Source: Paenibacillus aceti (GTDB lineage: Bacteria; Bacillota; Bacilli; Paenibacillales; Paenibacillaceae). Taken from it: a stretch of 64,000 nt of DNA. Where the stretch lies: assembly GCF_003614185.1 (NCBI RefSeq), contig NZ_KZ987724.1:3934107-3998106 (forward strand), written 5' to 3'. The position numbers and the translations under genes were made by a program. Below the pieces are notes generated by a model, which was not told the DNA's origin, ran no database searches, and saw nothing but the letters and a program-made list of their open reading frames with translations. Shown piece after piece: positions 1 through 7,947 of the stretch; position 1 is the first letter of the stretch, and every line of letters starts with the position of its first letter.

Positions 1-506
1 AGGAAGGTCGTCGGTTCATCCAGGAATAGAATCTCCGTCTCTTGTGCCAAGGCCATAGCGATCCAGGCCCGCTGCCGTTGACCGCCGGATAATTGCTCCA
101 ACGCACGGTCGCAAAATTCTCCCATCTTTGTAGCTTCTATCGCACAATCGATGACGCGGCGATCCTCCGCCTTCATTCCGCCGAATCCCTTCTGATGCGG
201 GAACCGTCCGTACGAGACGAGCTCACGTACAGTGAGCCCCTCCGGCGCAGTAGGGTTCTGTGGCAGAATGGCCAGCTGCTTAGCAACCTCGCGTGTCGAT
301 TGTTTGTGTATCGATTTTCCGTCAAGCAGCACCGTCCCTTTCTTAGGCTGCAAAATACGGGCCATCGTCTTCAAAATAGTAGATTTCCCCGAGCCGTTAG
401 CTCCAACCAATGCTGTAATCTCCCCCGCAGGGATCGAAATATTTAAATCCTGGACGATCAAACGATCCTCATAAGCTATATCCAAATGAGAGGTCTTCAA
501 TGACAT
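1..506 (-). CDS. Siderophore ABC transporter ATP-binding protein (partial, 3' end missing)
   Basis: This is the N-terminal part of a FecE/FepC/YusV-type ATPase that powers ferric-siderophore import at the inner face of the membrane. It starts at the ATG complementary to 504-506 and runs off the left edge. Walker A (GANGSGKST), the signature LSGGQRQR and Walker B (ILFLDEPT) are all present, as is the FepC-like phrase LAILPQNPTAPEGLTV. A perfect Fur box lies about 65 bp upstream, so iron repression is expected. Cognate permease and binding-protein genes are not visible on this side and would lie further left or elsewhere. Confidence 0.93.
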   Translation of the reverse strand, partial: MSLKTSHLDIAYEDRLIVQDLNISIPAGEITALVGANGSGKSTILKTMARILQPKKGTVLLDGKSIHKQSTREVAKQLAILPQNPTAPEGLTVRELVSYGRFPHQKGFGGMKAEDRRVIDCAIEATKMGEFCDRALEQLSGGQRQRAWIAMALAQETEILFLDEPTTF

Positions 507-569
507 ATCTGCCGCACTCCCCTTCTAAATGCACAACTATAAACTGATCACATAATATCTTAAAGATAC

Positions 570-584
570 TGATAATCATTATCA
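570..584. promoter_or_regulatory. Fur box
   Basis: TGATAATCATTATCA is a perfect 7-1-7 inverted repeat matching the Bacillus Fur operator. It lies just upstream of the siderophore ATPase gene that reads leftward. Confidence 0.85.
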
Positions 585-693
585 CTTGTCAATATTTATT
601 TATGAGCGCCAGGGAGGATCTATTCTATGAATACTCTGTAAGTGGTCTGATCCCGTCCGGGAAGAAGGCTGGGGAACTGGCGATGGCATGTGC

Positions 694-779
694 TCTAACG
701 AAACGGGGAAACGTTATTTGGTCAAAAAGTAGCTTATACCCCGGATATAGCACAAATAGCGATATGGAGTTTCATTAGA
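694..779. repeat. Intergenic inverted repeat, 'TAACGAAAC' family
   Basis: The left arm CTAACGAAACGGGGAAACGT and the right arm ending GGAGTTTCATTAGA face each other, with AT-rich GTTATTT / AAATAGCGATA blocks inside. The same arm motif recurs at 20911-20994, 28402-28585, 44708-44890 and 58932-58955. No gene is visible between the Fur box and position 1115. The short ORFs here are formed by the repeats. Confidence 0.7.
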
Positions 780-840
780 AGGAGGAAGGGATGTGATTCG
801 TCGCAGAAATGATAGAAGGTTGTCCTTCCCTCACACCAGC

Positions 841-1025
841 AAAGCCTGCGATTATGCAGGAATTTTGCCAATATTGCGCCTAGTCAGGGAAATTCCTGCG
901 AAAATGCAGTTTTTCCCCTTGAAAAAACCTGATTCCAAAGAAAATAGAGAGAAAGCCTGCATATTTGCAGGAATTTCCTCAAAACGGACAGGTTCACGGG
1001 TAAAAGCCTGCATATTTGCAGTTTT
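841..1025. repeat. Intergenic repeats, 'CCTGCATATTTGCAGG' family
   Basis: Four copies of a short palindrome (consensus GCCTGCATATTTGCAGGAAT, with variants containing GATTATG or GAAAATG in the centre) are spread over 180 bp in both orientations. Further copies lie at 28341-28365 and 44905-45090. Function unknown. Confidence 0.7.
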
Positions 1026-1114
1026 GGAGCCGGGGCACAGGATGGGGGCGTACGGGCCACGGACATTATTATGCGCGTGTGGGGAGTTTGCATATGTTCT
1101 TACCTTCCGATCCA

Positions 1115-1140
1115 CAAAAAAAGGCGCCGACATCGGCACC
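1115..1140 (-). terminator. Rho-independent terminator
   Basis: Read on the minus strand, GGTGCCGA pairs with TCGGCGCC and is followed by a run of Ts. It lies about 100 bp downstream of the VanY-like gene and probably ends that transcript. Confidence 0.7.
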
Positions 1141-1239
1141 CTTTCTCAATACGATCAAATATCTATCCATCAATAAGCTCTCCCCATACTTCCTAATATA
1201 AGAAGGATGAGCTATATCACTTTCATATGAAGTACGCCA

Positions 1240-2127
1240 TTAAGGATTAGCTGTTACTGGAATGGCGCCATAGTATTCCTCCAGCGTGATTCCCTGCTCC
1301 GCAATCTCGCTAGCAATCTCTACGCCGACATAGCGGATATGCCACGGCTCGTATTTGTAACCGGTAATACTATCCTTGCCTTCTGGATAACGGATAATGA
1401 AGCCATATTCTGCGGCATGCTTGGCCAGCCACTCCGCTTCCTTCGTGTCACCGAAGCAATCCTCTGCGGCGCATTTACCATCACTGCCTGACACATCGAT
1501 CGCCAGGCCGGTCTCATGCTCGCTATGTCCAGGCACAGCACTGTAGGTCTTGGCCTTCTCTTCGCCATCCCGCTTAACATAACGATTGAATAGTGAAGTC
1601 TGTGTCTTGTGAGAGCGGTAGGCCGATACCCCGGCCAGATAAATTCCATCTTCCTCCGCGCCGGCGAACAGCTCCTCCAGAGCCTTCGCAGCTTCACTGC
1701 GCATCATCCGCTTCTCAATCTTCTCCTTGAAAGTAAAACGCACATTCGGATATACGAGATCCGCAGGATTATATTCATCCGGCAGAGCGAACTCCTTGTT
1801 CACCAGCACAGCTACGCTGTTCACATCCGAAGCAGCCGCCATATCAGGGCCATTTCCCGCATTCGCCGAATTTCCCGACGCTTCTCCATCAGTAGAGCCA
1901 TTCTCGCCTGCACCTTGATTATCCGATCCCTGCTGCTCCTGGCTCTCCCCATTATTCTTAACATGATCTCCATTAACAGCGGCGGCACCGTTCTGATCTG
2001 CTCCTTGATTCGCCGTTGCCGGATTATTACCGGATGCTGCCTTGGGCGTATCTCCGCATGCTGTCACTAGCGCCATAGCGAGTAATAACGCGGACACCGT
2101 AGTCAGCGTCTTGATTCTAGTCGTCAT
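1240..2127 (-). CDS. D-alanyl-D-alanine carboxypeptidase, VanY/M15B family lipoprotein
   Basis: Predicted zinc peptidase that trims the terminal D-Ala from peptidoglycan stem peptides outside the membrane. The 295-aa protein starts with a lipoprotein signal (lipobox LVTAC, Cys about residue 24), then a low-complexity N/G/A/Q-rich linker to about residue 100, then the M15 domain. Zinc-site motifs are visible as SEHETGLAIDVSG and EPWHIRYVG. The linker probably spaces the catalytic domain from the membrane. It is a monocistronic unit with its own terminator. It could act as an LD-carboxypeptidase like LdcB; the fold assignment is firmer than the bond specificity. No vancomycin-resistance partners are nearby. 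Confidence 0.88.
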   Translation of the reverse strand: MTTRIKTLTTVSALLLAMALVTACGDTPKAASGNNPATANQGADQNGAAAVNGDHVKNNGESQEQQGSDNQGAGENGSTDGEASGNSANAGNGPDMAAASDVNSVAVLVNKEFALPDEYNPADLVYPNVRFTFKEKIEKRMMRSEAAKALEELFAGAEEDGIYLAGVSAYRSHKTQTSLFNRYVKRDGEEKAKTYSAVPGHSEHETGLAIDVSGSDGKCAAEDCFGDTKEAEWLAKHAAEYGFIIRYPEGKDSITGYKYEPWHIRYVGVEIASEIAEQGITLEEYYGAIPVTANP

Positions 2128-2249
2128 CTTCTAGTCCCCCTGATACATATTTAAGCAGTTCATGAATGGAATGAACCTGATCTTTGAATGATTCAAAATC
2201 TTAGCTTTTCTATTGTACCAGAGTTGAAGGTAAATTTCCCACTTGCACC

Positions 2250-3920
2250 TTAAAACCTGCCAGATCTAAAAATAGAATATAAAAGCCAAGCTACCATTAA
2301 AGTGGCAACTACAAAGCCGATATCGATCACCGGGATATTCCAGAGCAAGATCGGCCTGTTCGTTAACGATGAGCCGACAATTACGCCGACCATAATAATA
2401 CTGAAGGAGAGCAGCACAATGCTAAAAGAGAGGCGGTTCCCGATCTGATTGAACTTCCGCATCAATTCCTCCATCTCCGGGATATCCATCTCCGTCTTGA
2501 TCTTGCCCTTGCTGATGATAGAAGAGAGCCGCTGCATTTGCCGCGGCAGATCGGTCAAGGATTCGCCGAGCTCTACCGCTTCACCTATCAGCTTCTTCCC
2601 GAGTCTGCGAGCATCCAGCTTCTCGCGCAACAGCTTTTTGCCGAAGGGCTCGGCCAGATCGAGGATGCTAATATCCGGGTCCATCCCCTGTACCACGCCC
2701 TCCACCGTCAACAAGGACTTGCCGAGCAGCAGTAAATCCGGCGGCAGAATGACGCCATGGCGCTGAGCCGCAACGAACATATCATTAATGGCAGTGCCGA
2801 TGCTGATCTGAGAGAAAGGAATATCATAATAAGTCTCCCGTAGACGCTCCAGATCCAGGCGCAAGCCGTTCATATCCTCGACCTCATTCAGCAGCCCCAT
2901 CCGCAGAATCGCCCGTACCATCCCCTCCGTATTGCGGCGCATCAGGGCGATAATCAGCGAGGATAGGTGCTCCTTCAGCTCTGAGCTAAGCCGACCGACC
3001 ATTCCGAAGTCGAGAAAGGCAAGCCGCCCATCCGGGATGACCATCAAATTGCCAGGATGCGGATCGGCGTGGAAATAGCCGCTGATAAAAATCTGATGCA
3101 GCATGGCATCGACCAAGGTAGCGGCGAGCTCCTTCACATCCAGACCTTTCGCCTCGATCTCTGCTACTTTATTCAGGTGAATCCCTTCCACATAGTTCAT
3201 CGTCAGCACCTTAGAGGTGGTGCAATCCCAATGAACCTGCGGAATATATATTTTTTTGTTGCCGGTAAACTGCTTGCTGATTCGCTCCATATTCCGGCCT
3301 TCAAACGTGTAATCGAGCTCCGCCTTGATCGATCTTGAGAATTCCTCCACCATCTGTGGAATTTGATAATGCCCCACCCAGACCCAGCGCTTCTTCGCGA
3401 TCGCCGTCAAATTCTTCAGAATATCCAGGTCCCGCTCGATGACCGGAAAAATACCGGGGCGTTGAATCTTGATCGCTACCCTCTCTCCGCTCACCAGTCG
3501 TCCTTGATGGACTTGACCGATGGAAGCGGCAGCCAGAGGCTCTTCATCAAATTCGGCCAGCAGTTCCTCCACCGGCATATGGAATTCTTTCTCCATAATA
3601 GCCCTGGCTTCTCTGCCCGAGAAAGAAGTGACCTGATCCTGGAGCTTGACCAGTTCTGAAATAATAGACTCCGGCAGCAGATCAGATCTGGTGCTGGCCA
3701 GTTGCCCAAGCTTCACAAAGGTAGGCCCCAGTTCCTCTAATACGAGCCGAATGCGCTCGGCAAGCGTATGACTCTCTGGTTCACTCTTCGTGATCCAGCG
3801 CAGCGGAACGGAGAATAGCCGGGTAAGCCCTATCTCCTCCGCAATATAACCAAAGCCATGGCGCCCCAGCGCCATGGCTATTTCCCGGTAACGTCCGGCA
3901 TGCCGTACAGTAGCTCGCAT
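2250..3920 (-). CDS. ABC1/AarF (UbiB) family atypical kinase
   Basis: A 556-aa UbiB-family protein-kinase-like ATPase. Family motifs in order: KLGQLASTRSDLLPESI (KxGQ), the Ala-rich loop AAASIGQVHQG with the lysine in VAIKIQRPG, YFHADPHPGNLMV, and FLDFGMVGRL. The C terminus has two hydrophobic segments (about residues 495-520 and 530-550), so it is membrane anchored. UbiB proteins support quinone or isoprenoid-lipid homeostasis; the precise substrate in Bacillota is unknown. It follows the phasin-like gene immediately (stop 3924, start 3920), a common pairing that suggests co-transcription. Confidence 0.92.
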   Translation of the reverse strand: MRATVRHAGRYREIAMALGRHGFGYIAEEIGLTRLFSVPLRWITKSEPESHTLAERIRLVLEELGPTFVKLGQLASTRSDLLPESIISELVKLQDQVTSFSGREARAIMEKEFHMPVEELLAEFDEEPLAAASIGQVHQGRLVSGERVAIKIQRPGIFPVIERDLDILKNLTAIAKKRWVWVGHYQIPQMVEEFSRSIKAELDYTFEGRNMERISKQFTGNKKIYIPQVHWDCTTSKVLTMNYVEGIHLNKVAEIEAKGLDVKELAATLVDAMLHQIFISGYFHADPHPGNLMVIPDGRLAFLDFGMVGRLSSELKEHLSSLIIALMRRNTEGMVRAILRMGLLNEVEDMNGLRLDLERLRETYYDIPFSQISIGTAINDMFVAAQRHGVILPPDLLLLGKSLLTVEGVVQGMDPDISILDLAEPFGKKLLREKLDARRLGKKLIGEAVELGESLTDLPRQMQRLSSIISKGKIKTEMDIPEMEELMRKFNQIGNRLSFSIVLLSFSIIMVGVIVGSSLTNRPILLWNIPVIDIGFVVATLMVAWLLYSIFRSGRF

Positions 3921-3923
3921 AGC

Positions 3924-4244
3924 TTAGGATGGATCGGACTCGGATGCGGACTCCGCCGACCTGTTCTCTAATTCTGCTACCCGGCGTTTGAGTTCCTCTA
4001 CCTCTTTTACCGTTGCCAGACCCATTCCCTGCATGACCGTCCTTACCTGCTCATTTACCAATTCCTTGAACCGCTCCTGTTCCTCGGCTCCCTTATCGAT
4101 CAGACGTTCCACGAACTGCTTCGACTCCGAAGGGGCAAGCTCTCCACGCCGAACCAGCTCATCCACGATACTCTCCACCTTCTCCTTGCTGACAATCGTA
4201 AGTCCCCAGCCCAATGAAATAGCCTTCTTCAACAGATCACTCAT
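3924..4244 (-). CDS. Phasin-like coiled-coil protein
   Basis: A 106-aa acidic, mostly helical protein. The N-terminal LLKKAISLGWGLTIVSKEKV resembles the start of PhaF/phasin-type proteins. The C-terminal ATVKEVEELKRRVAELE is a heptad coiled coil, followed by a Ser/Glu-rich tail. An AAAGGG ribosome site precedes the ATG. It is translationally close to the AarF gene. No PHA synthase is visible here, so a granule role is not supported. It may be a regulator or partner of the membrane kinase. Confidence 0.7.
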   Translation of the reverse strand: MSDLLKKAISLGWGLTIVSKEKVESIVDELVRRGELAPSESKQFVERLIDKGAEEQERFKELVNEQVRTVMQGMGLATVKEVEELKRRVAELENRSAESASESDPS

Positions 4245-4311
4245 CGTTTACACCCTTTCCAGACTAGAATTTGATCCAACGGCAATCCGTAATACTACTT
4301 CTATTATATAT

Positions 4312-5190
4312 TTATCCTTCATTTCCGGCAGTGTCTAATTCGGCACCAAAACCATGCGGGAGTACAGAATTCCCCTCAACACTATAGAACTTTGCTAATT
4401 CAACGATCATGCTGCCCATTCGTTCTTCCGCGGGCCAGACGACCCGCTGAATCCCAGCCTCAAGGAGCCCTTGCGCAGTTATTCTTCCTACCGACAACGC
4501 TACGACCGGACCATGCAGTGCCTTCAGCAGAGCCTGACGTCGTCCCTGCTTGTCCGCATATTCCAGTAAGAAGCGTACCTGCGGGCCGCTAGTGAACGCG
4601 ACTGCGTCAACCTGACCGCCGAGGATATCCTGCAGCAATTGCTCAAGCGCTTCCTCTGGAGGAGCGATATGTCGATACGGCAGAATCTCTCTGCAACTGG
4701 CCCCCTGAGCCTCCAGCCATGAGATCAGCCGCGGAGCCGGGTCACCATGCAGCTGCACTACTACGGAGGTATCTCGCAACGGATGGCTCTCCAACCCGCG
4801 AATCAGTCCTTCCACACTCCCATCATCATCGCGGACTAGCGGTGTCAGCTTCCTCCGCTTCAGGGCATTGACCGTCTTATAGCCCCGGGCTGCGATTGAG
4901 GTGTTCTTGAGAATCTCCCACCACGCTTCTGCAACTCCCATATCCTCCGCCATGTCGAACAGAGCATCCAGCCCCATGCCTGTCGTGAAGACAGACCACT
5001 CCGGCGGGTTCTGAATCCAGGACACAATCCCATCGCGCAGATCGATATCATCGAGCAATACCGTACCCTGGGCAGGCCTATAGAGTGGAATACCTCCCAG
5101 ATTCTCTACCAGCTTACCTAACTCCTGCGCCCGGCGCGGGCCAGTTAGGGCAATTCTCCGGCCTTCAAGCCTTTTTGCCATACCTCTCAT
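4312..5190 (-). CDS. hemD: Uroporphyrinogen-III synthase (HemD-like)
   Basis: Predicted to cyclise hydroxymethylbilane to uroporphyrinogen III in heme/siroheme synthesis. The 292-aa protein begins MRGMAKRLEGRRIALTGPRR, and AGGAG sits 7 nt before that ATG. An in-frame extension to 5364 exists but overlaps the next gene and lacks a ribosome site, so I reject it. HemD features: an N-terminal IALTGPRRAQELGKLVE strand-helix, and in the second lobe AVAFTSGPQVRFLLEYA and VVALSVGRITAQGLLEAGI. No other hem genes adjoin it. It could be a second, non-pathway HemD paralogue, as such stand-alone copies occur in Paenibacillus. Confidence 0.82.
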   Translation of the reverse strand: MRGMAKRLEGRRIALTGPRRAQELGKLVENLGGIPLYRPAQGTVLLDDIDLRDGIVSWIQNPPEWSVFTTGMGLDALFDMAEDMGVAEAWWEILKNTSIAARGYKTVNALKRRKLTPLVRDDDGSVEGLIRGLESHPLRDTSVVVQLHGDPAPRLISWLEAQGASCREILPYRHIAPPEEALEQLLQDILGGQVDAVAFTSGPQVRFLLEYADKQGRRQALLKALHGPVVALSVGRITAQGLLEAGIQRVVWPAEERMGSMIVELAKFYSVEGNSVLPHGFGAELDTAGNEG

Positions 5191-5327
5191 CCCCCCACTC
5201 CTGGTCATCGTAATGATAACTGAGCTATTTTTTGACCCATTTCCATATTCATACAGGGTATAGCTACAGATTATACGATACGACAACAGGAAGTAAATCC
5301 TTAAATTGGATGAGCAGGGCATGAATT

Positions 5328-6437
5328 TCATCCTGGCTTCAGCCTTCGCTTCTTGCGTGGCCACAGGGCGACGAATAGCAACAGGGGAATTGCAATCTCG
5401 AATACGATGGCGAACAGCATCAGTTCCTCATTGAAATTGATCTGTTGGACCGGATTCCTGAAGAACCATATTCCGCATACATAACTTAGTGCCCCCAGCG
5501 GAGCCACCATCAAGCGACCAGACAATCCAGGAATAATGATCTGCAGCAGATTAGCCATCAGATAAATATTGAAGCCCAGCTTGCCGAATACAGTCGGTAG
5601 CCATAGCGCTACTAGTAGCAGATCGAATCGGTCCATGAAGTCCGTGATCTGGATCTGACGGACAAGCTCATAAGTCGGATACATCAGCTTCATTGACAAG
5701 GGGATACCAACGACCAGTTGAACCATAAGCATAAACACAATCAGATATAAGCCGCTGATCAGCAGGCCTGCGTACCCTCCCTTGCTCTTATAGTGCTTCC
5801 CCGACAAAATAAGCGGAAACACGATCAGTTCCCCCACACTGGAGAAAATAATCCAGAACCCATGAAAGATACCTGTCCAATCGAAGGAAAAGAACGGCTG
5901 AAGATTGCGAATCTCCGCATCCCGCCAGGTCGTCACAACGATCATTATCAGAATCAGGAACCAGATCGGTGTATAGATCTCCGCGATACCGACCAAGGAT
6001 CGGATTCCTCCCTGAGCGATGAACACTACGGTGGCTGCAATAATCAGCCCGATCACAACGATAGGTGTCTTATTTAATAGTGAGGAGCTGGTAAAGTCCA
6101 CACAAGCCCGCATCTCTCCTGCCGAAACCAACAGAAGAAAACCCATATATAAAATCGCTATGCTTCTTCCCATGACAGGATATCTTTCAATCATAGCGGA
6201 TACGACGTTTCTGCCGGAGAATCTTTTGATAATCCTGGAGATCACCCATATCATGAAAAGAGTGACCAGTACGCTCAGAATATAAGATATATACCCGTGC
6301 TGCCGGGCCGTCTCCGATAATTTAGAGGAAATATCCAGGTAGTTGACCGAGAAAAGATAGAGAACCGATAACAAAGCGACCTGCCTCGTAGTTATTGTCT
6401 TCAAACTTCGTGCCCCCCTGCTTGTGGATCGGATCAT
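5328..6437 (-). CDS. Spore germination permease, GerAB/GerKB family
   Basis: The B subunit of a germinant receptor: a 369-aa APC-fold membrane protein with about ten hydrophobic segments, expected in the inner membrane of the spore and to bind the small-molecule germinant. Typical family stretches are TTRQVALLSVLYLFSVNYL near the start and PTYELVRQIQITDFMDRFD in the middle. It is the last gene of the four-gene operon and starts one base after the stop of the small ORF (6438). Germinant identity cannot be read from sequence. Confidence 0.9.
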   Translation of the reverse strand: MIRSTSRGARSLKTITTRQVALLSVLYLFSVNYLDISSKLSETARQHGYISYILSVLVTLFMIWVISRIIKRFSGRNVVSAMIERYPVMGRSIAILYMGFLLLVSAGEMRACVDFTSSSLLNKTPIVVIGLIIAATVVFIAQGGIRSLVGIAEIYTPIWFLILIMIVVTTWRDAEIRNLQPFFSFDWTGIFHGFWIIFSSVGELIVFPLILSGKHYKSKGGYAGLLISGLYLIVFMLMVQLVVGIPLSMKLMYPTYELVRQIQITDFMDRFDLLLVALWLPTVFGKLGFNIYLMANLLQIIIPGLSGRLMVAPLGALSYVCGIWFFRNPVQQINFNEELMLFAIVFEIAIPLLLFVALWPRKKRRLKPG

Positions 6438-6653
6438 TCATCGAAATGGAACCAGCGGACGAAGCACCTCCTGGAGCCATAATGTCGGGTAGAAAATAGG
6501 GCCGCTTGTCGTATACCCCAGAATCAGCAGCGAGATGCCCATCAGCGAATAGGTTATCCAGCGATTGACCTTGGGCTTTTGCCGCATTAACGGCCAATCT
6601 CTCCGCAGACTGTATATAATTAGCAGAAGCATCAGGGTTAACGATTCAATCAT
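6438..6653 (-). CDS. Small two-TM membrane protein in the germination operon
   Basis: A 71-aa protein with two hydrophobic segments (MIESLTLMLLLIIYSL and YSLMGISLLILGYT) joined by a basic loop. It overlaps the end of gerC by 8 bp and abuts gerB, so it is clearly inside the operon. It resembles the short GerD/GerE-type extra subunits that accompany some Bacillus receptors in size and position only. No family can be named from sequence. A role as an accessory receptor subunit is inference. Confidence 0.7.
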   Translation of the reverse strand: MIESLTLMLLLIIYSLRRDWPLMRQKPKVNRWITYSLMGISLLILGYTTSGPIFYPTLWLQEVLRPLVPFR

Positions 6654-7947
6654 GGTTACTTTTCTCCCCTTTAACAGAGAGTGAGTTCATCAACTGGCTC
6701 GTGCCTTCCAGATGAATCGTCGAATCTAGCGAGACCTTCACGGAAGGGTATACCTCATGCCATCTGTCTTTGACCTTATCCCATTCCTGCGGGTACCGGT
6801 TTTTGATCACTTGACCGAAGCCGAAGATATCAGATTGATATTCGCGTTGCAGCTTCTCGATGACCCGACCCAGATTCTCGTTGATATAATTGCCGCATTG
6901 CTCCTCCAGCCCGTCAAGATTCTCACCCTCGATATCCTCATACGTAGTATTCTCCAGAATAGATCCCTTGGCCTGAAAATGAATCTTGATCGCCAATTGC
7001 GAATCCTGCACACTTGGGGTCCATCGTATCTTGGTCTCATTCAGATTGATCGTAATAAGCTCATCCTTGTCGCCGCGAGGAAGAATAATCTTCGGGTTCA
7101 GCGACTCGCCCATCCCCATTACGGCGAGCATCCCTTCATCTCTTTCGAGGATGCCGACGAGCTTATCACCCCTGAATACACCAAGCCCATCAACAGCTAT
7201 CAAACTCTTGGATTTGTCAGGTACATCCTTGCTGCTATCTTTAATACTCATCACTGGCAGCGCAAGATCGACGCCCTCATTCAACAGCTTATTGACCATC
7301 CGCTTCACATTCACCGGGTGGCGCATCGTATTCTTGGCAAGCTCCCGCGCCATCTCCGCCGGAAATTGCTCTATAGGCGCTTCTGCGGACAGGATATCGA
7401 AGGCTTTTCCTCGGGAGAGCACAACATACGCACTTAACCGATTCTGGGGAAAGCGGCCGAGAATATCTAATTGGCTGCCAATACCGCTACGAGCAAAATC
7501 CTCTCCGAGGATCATGAGCCGCCGATGAGAGAAATTTAAAATCCGCGACAGGCCCGCCTGAATCTCCCTGTTAGCGAGATACATGGTCCGGGCCTGCTTC
7601 GAGATTAGGAGATAATTCTGATTGCCAGAGGTACCTCCCCCGCCCCCTACGCTTCCGGTACCTCCAAGCTGGCTGGGGAGAGCAATCTGTATAGTCGTAA
7701 TAAACTGGTCATTCACTTTGTCGAAGGAGGAGCCTATTACAAAGGCGACATCATTGATCTCAACCCTATCCCAGCATCCGCAGAGCAGCGCTAATGATAG
7801 CAAGCTGGCACATAGAAATACTGGCTTAGGCTTAAACTTGGGCTTGGCCTTGGGCCTGCATCCAGATCCAGATCTGGATCGTACTGAGCACGCAGTCCTG
7901 ACTACAGCCATACTGAATCTGCTCTTTCTACCAGCCTTCATGCTCAT
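6646..7947 (-). CDS. Germinant receptor lipoprotein, GerAC family
   Basis: The C subunit of the receptor, exported and lipidated. The lipobox LLCGC is followed by WDRVEINDVAFVIGSSFDK, the GerAC hallmark. An unusual basic N-terminal extension of about 40 residues (Arg/Ser-rich, then a Lys-Pro repeat AKPKFKPKP) precedes the signal helix. The start could therefore be internal, but no better ribosome site is evident. The 433 aa include a glycine-rich loop (GGTGSVGGGGGTSGN). It overlaps gerA by 20 bp, implying translational coupling. Confidence 0.88.
   Translation of the reverse strand: MSMKAGRKSRFSMAVVRTACSVRSRSGSGCRPKAKPKFKPKPVFLCASLLSLALLCGCWDRVEINDVAFVIGSSFDKVNDQFITTIQIALPSQLGGTGSVGGGGGTSGNQNYLLISKQARTMYLANREIQAGLSRILNFSHRRLMILGEDFARSGIGSQLDILGRFPQNRLSAYVVLSRGKAFDILSAEAPIEQFPAEMARELAKNTMRHPVNVKRMVNKLLNEGVDLALPVMSIKDSSKDVPDKSKSLIAVDGLGVFRGDKLVGILERDEGMLAVMGMGESLNPKIILPRGDKDELITINLNETKIRWTPSVQDSQLAIKIHFQAKGSILENTTYEDIEGENLDGLEEQCGNYINENLGRVIEKLQREYQSDIFGFGQVIKNRYPQEWDKVKDRWHEVYPSVKVSLDSTIHLEGTSQLMNSLSVKGEKSNHD

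Noticed and set aside
793-1176. Overlapping ORFs of 60-127 aa on both strands
   Set aside because: They are made of the repeated CCTGCATATTTGCAGG elements, overlap each other antisense, and lack ribosome sites.
1240-2127. Vancomycin-resistance VanY
   Set aside because: The enzyme family fits, but no vanRS, vanHAX or vanZ genes are nearby, so a resistance role is not supported.
5191-5364. N-terminal extension of the HemD-like protein
   Set aside because: It overlaps the gerB gene and has no ribosome site, whereas AGGAG sits ahead of the ATG at 5190.
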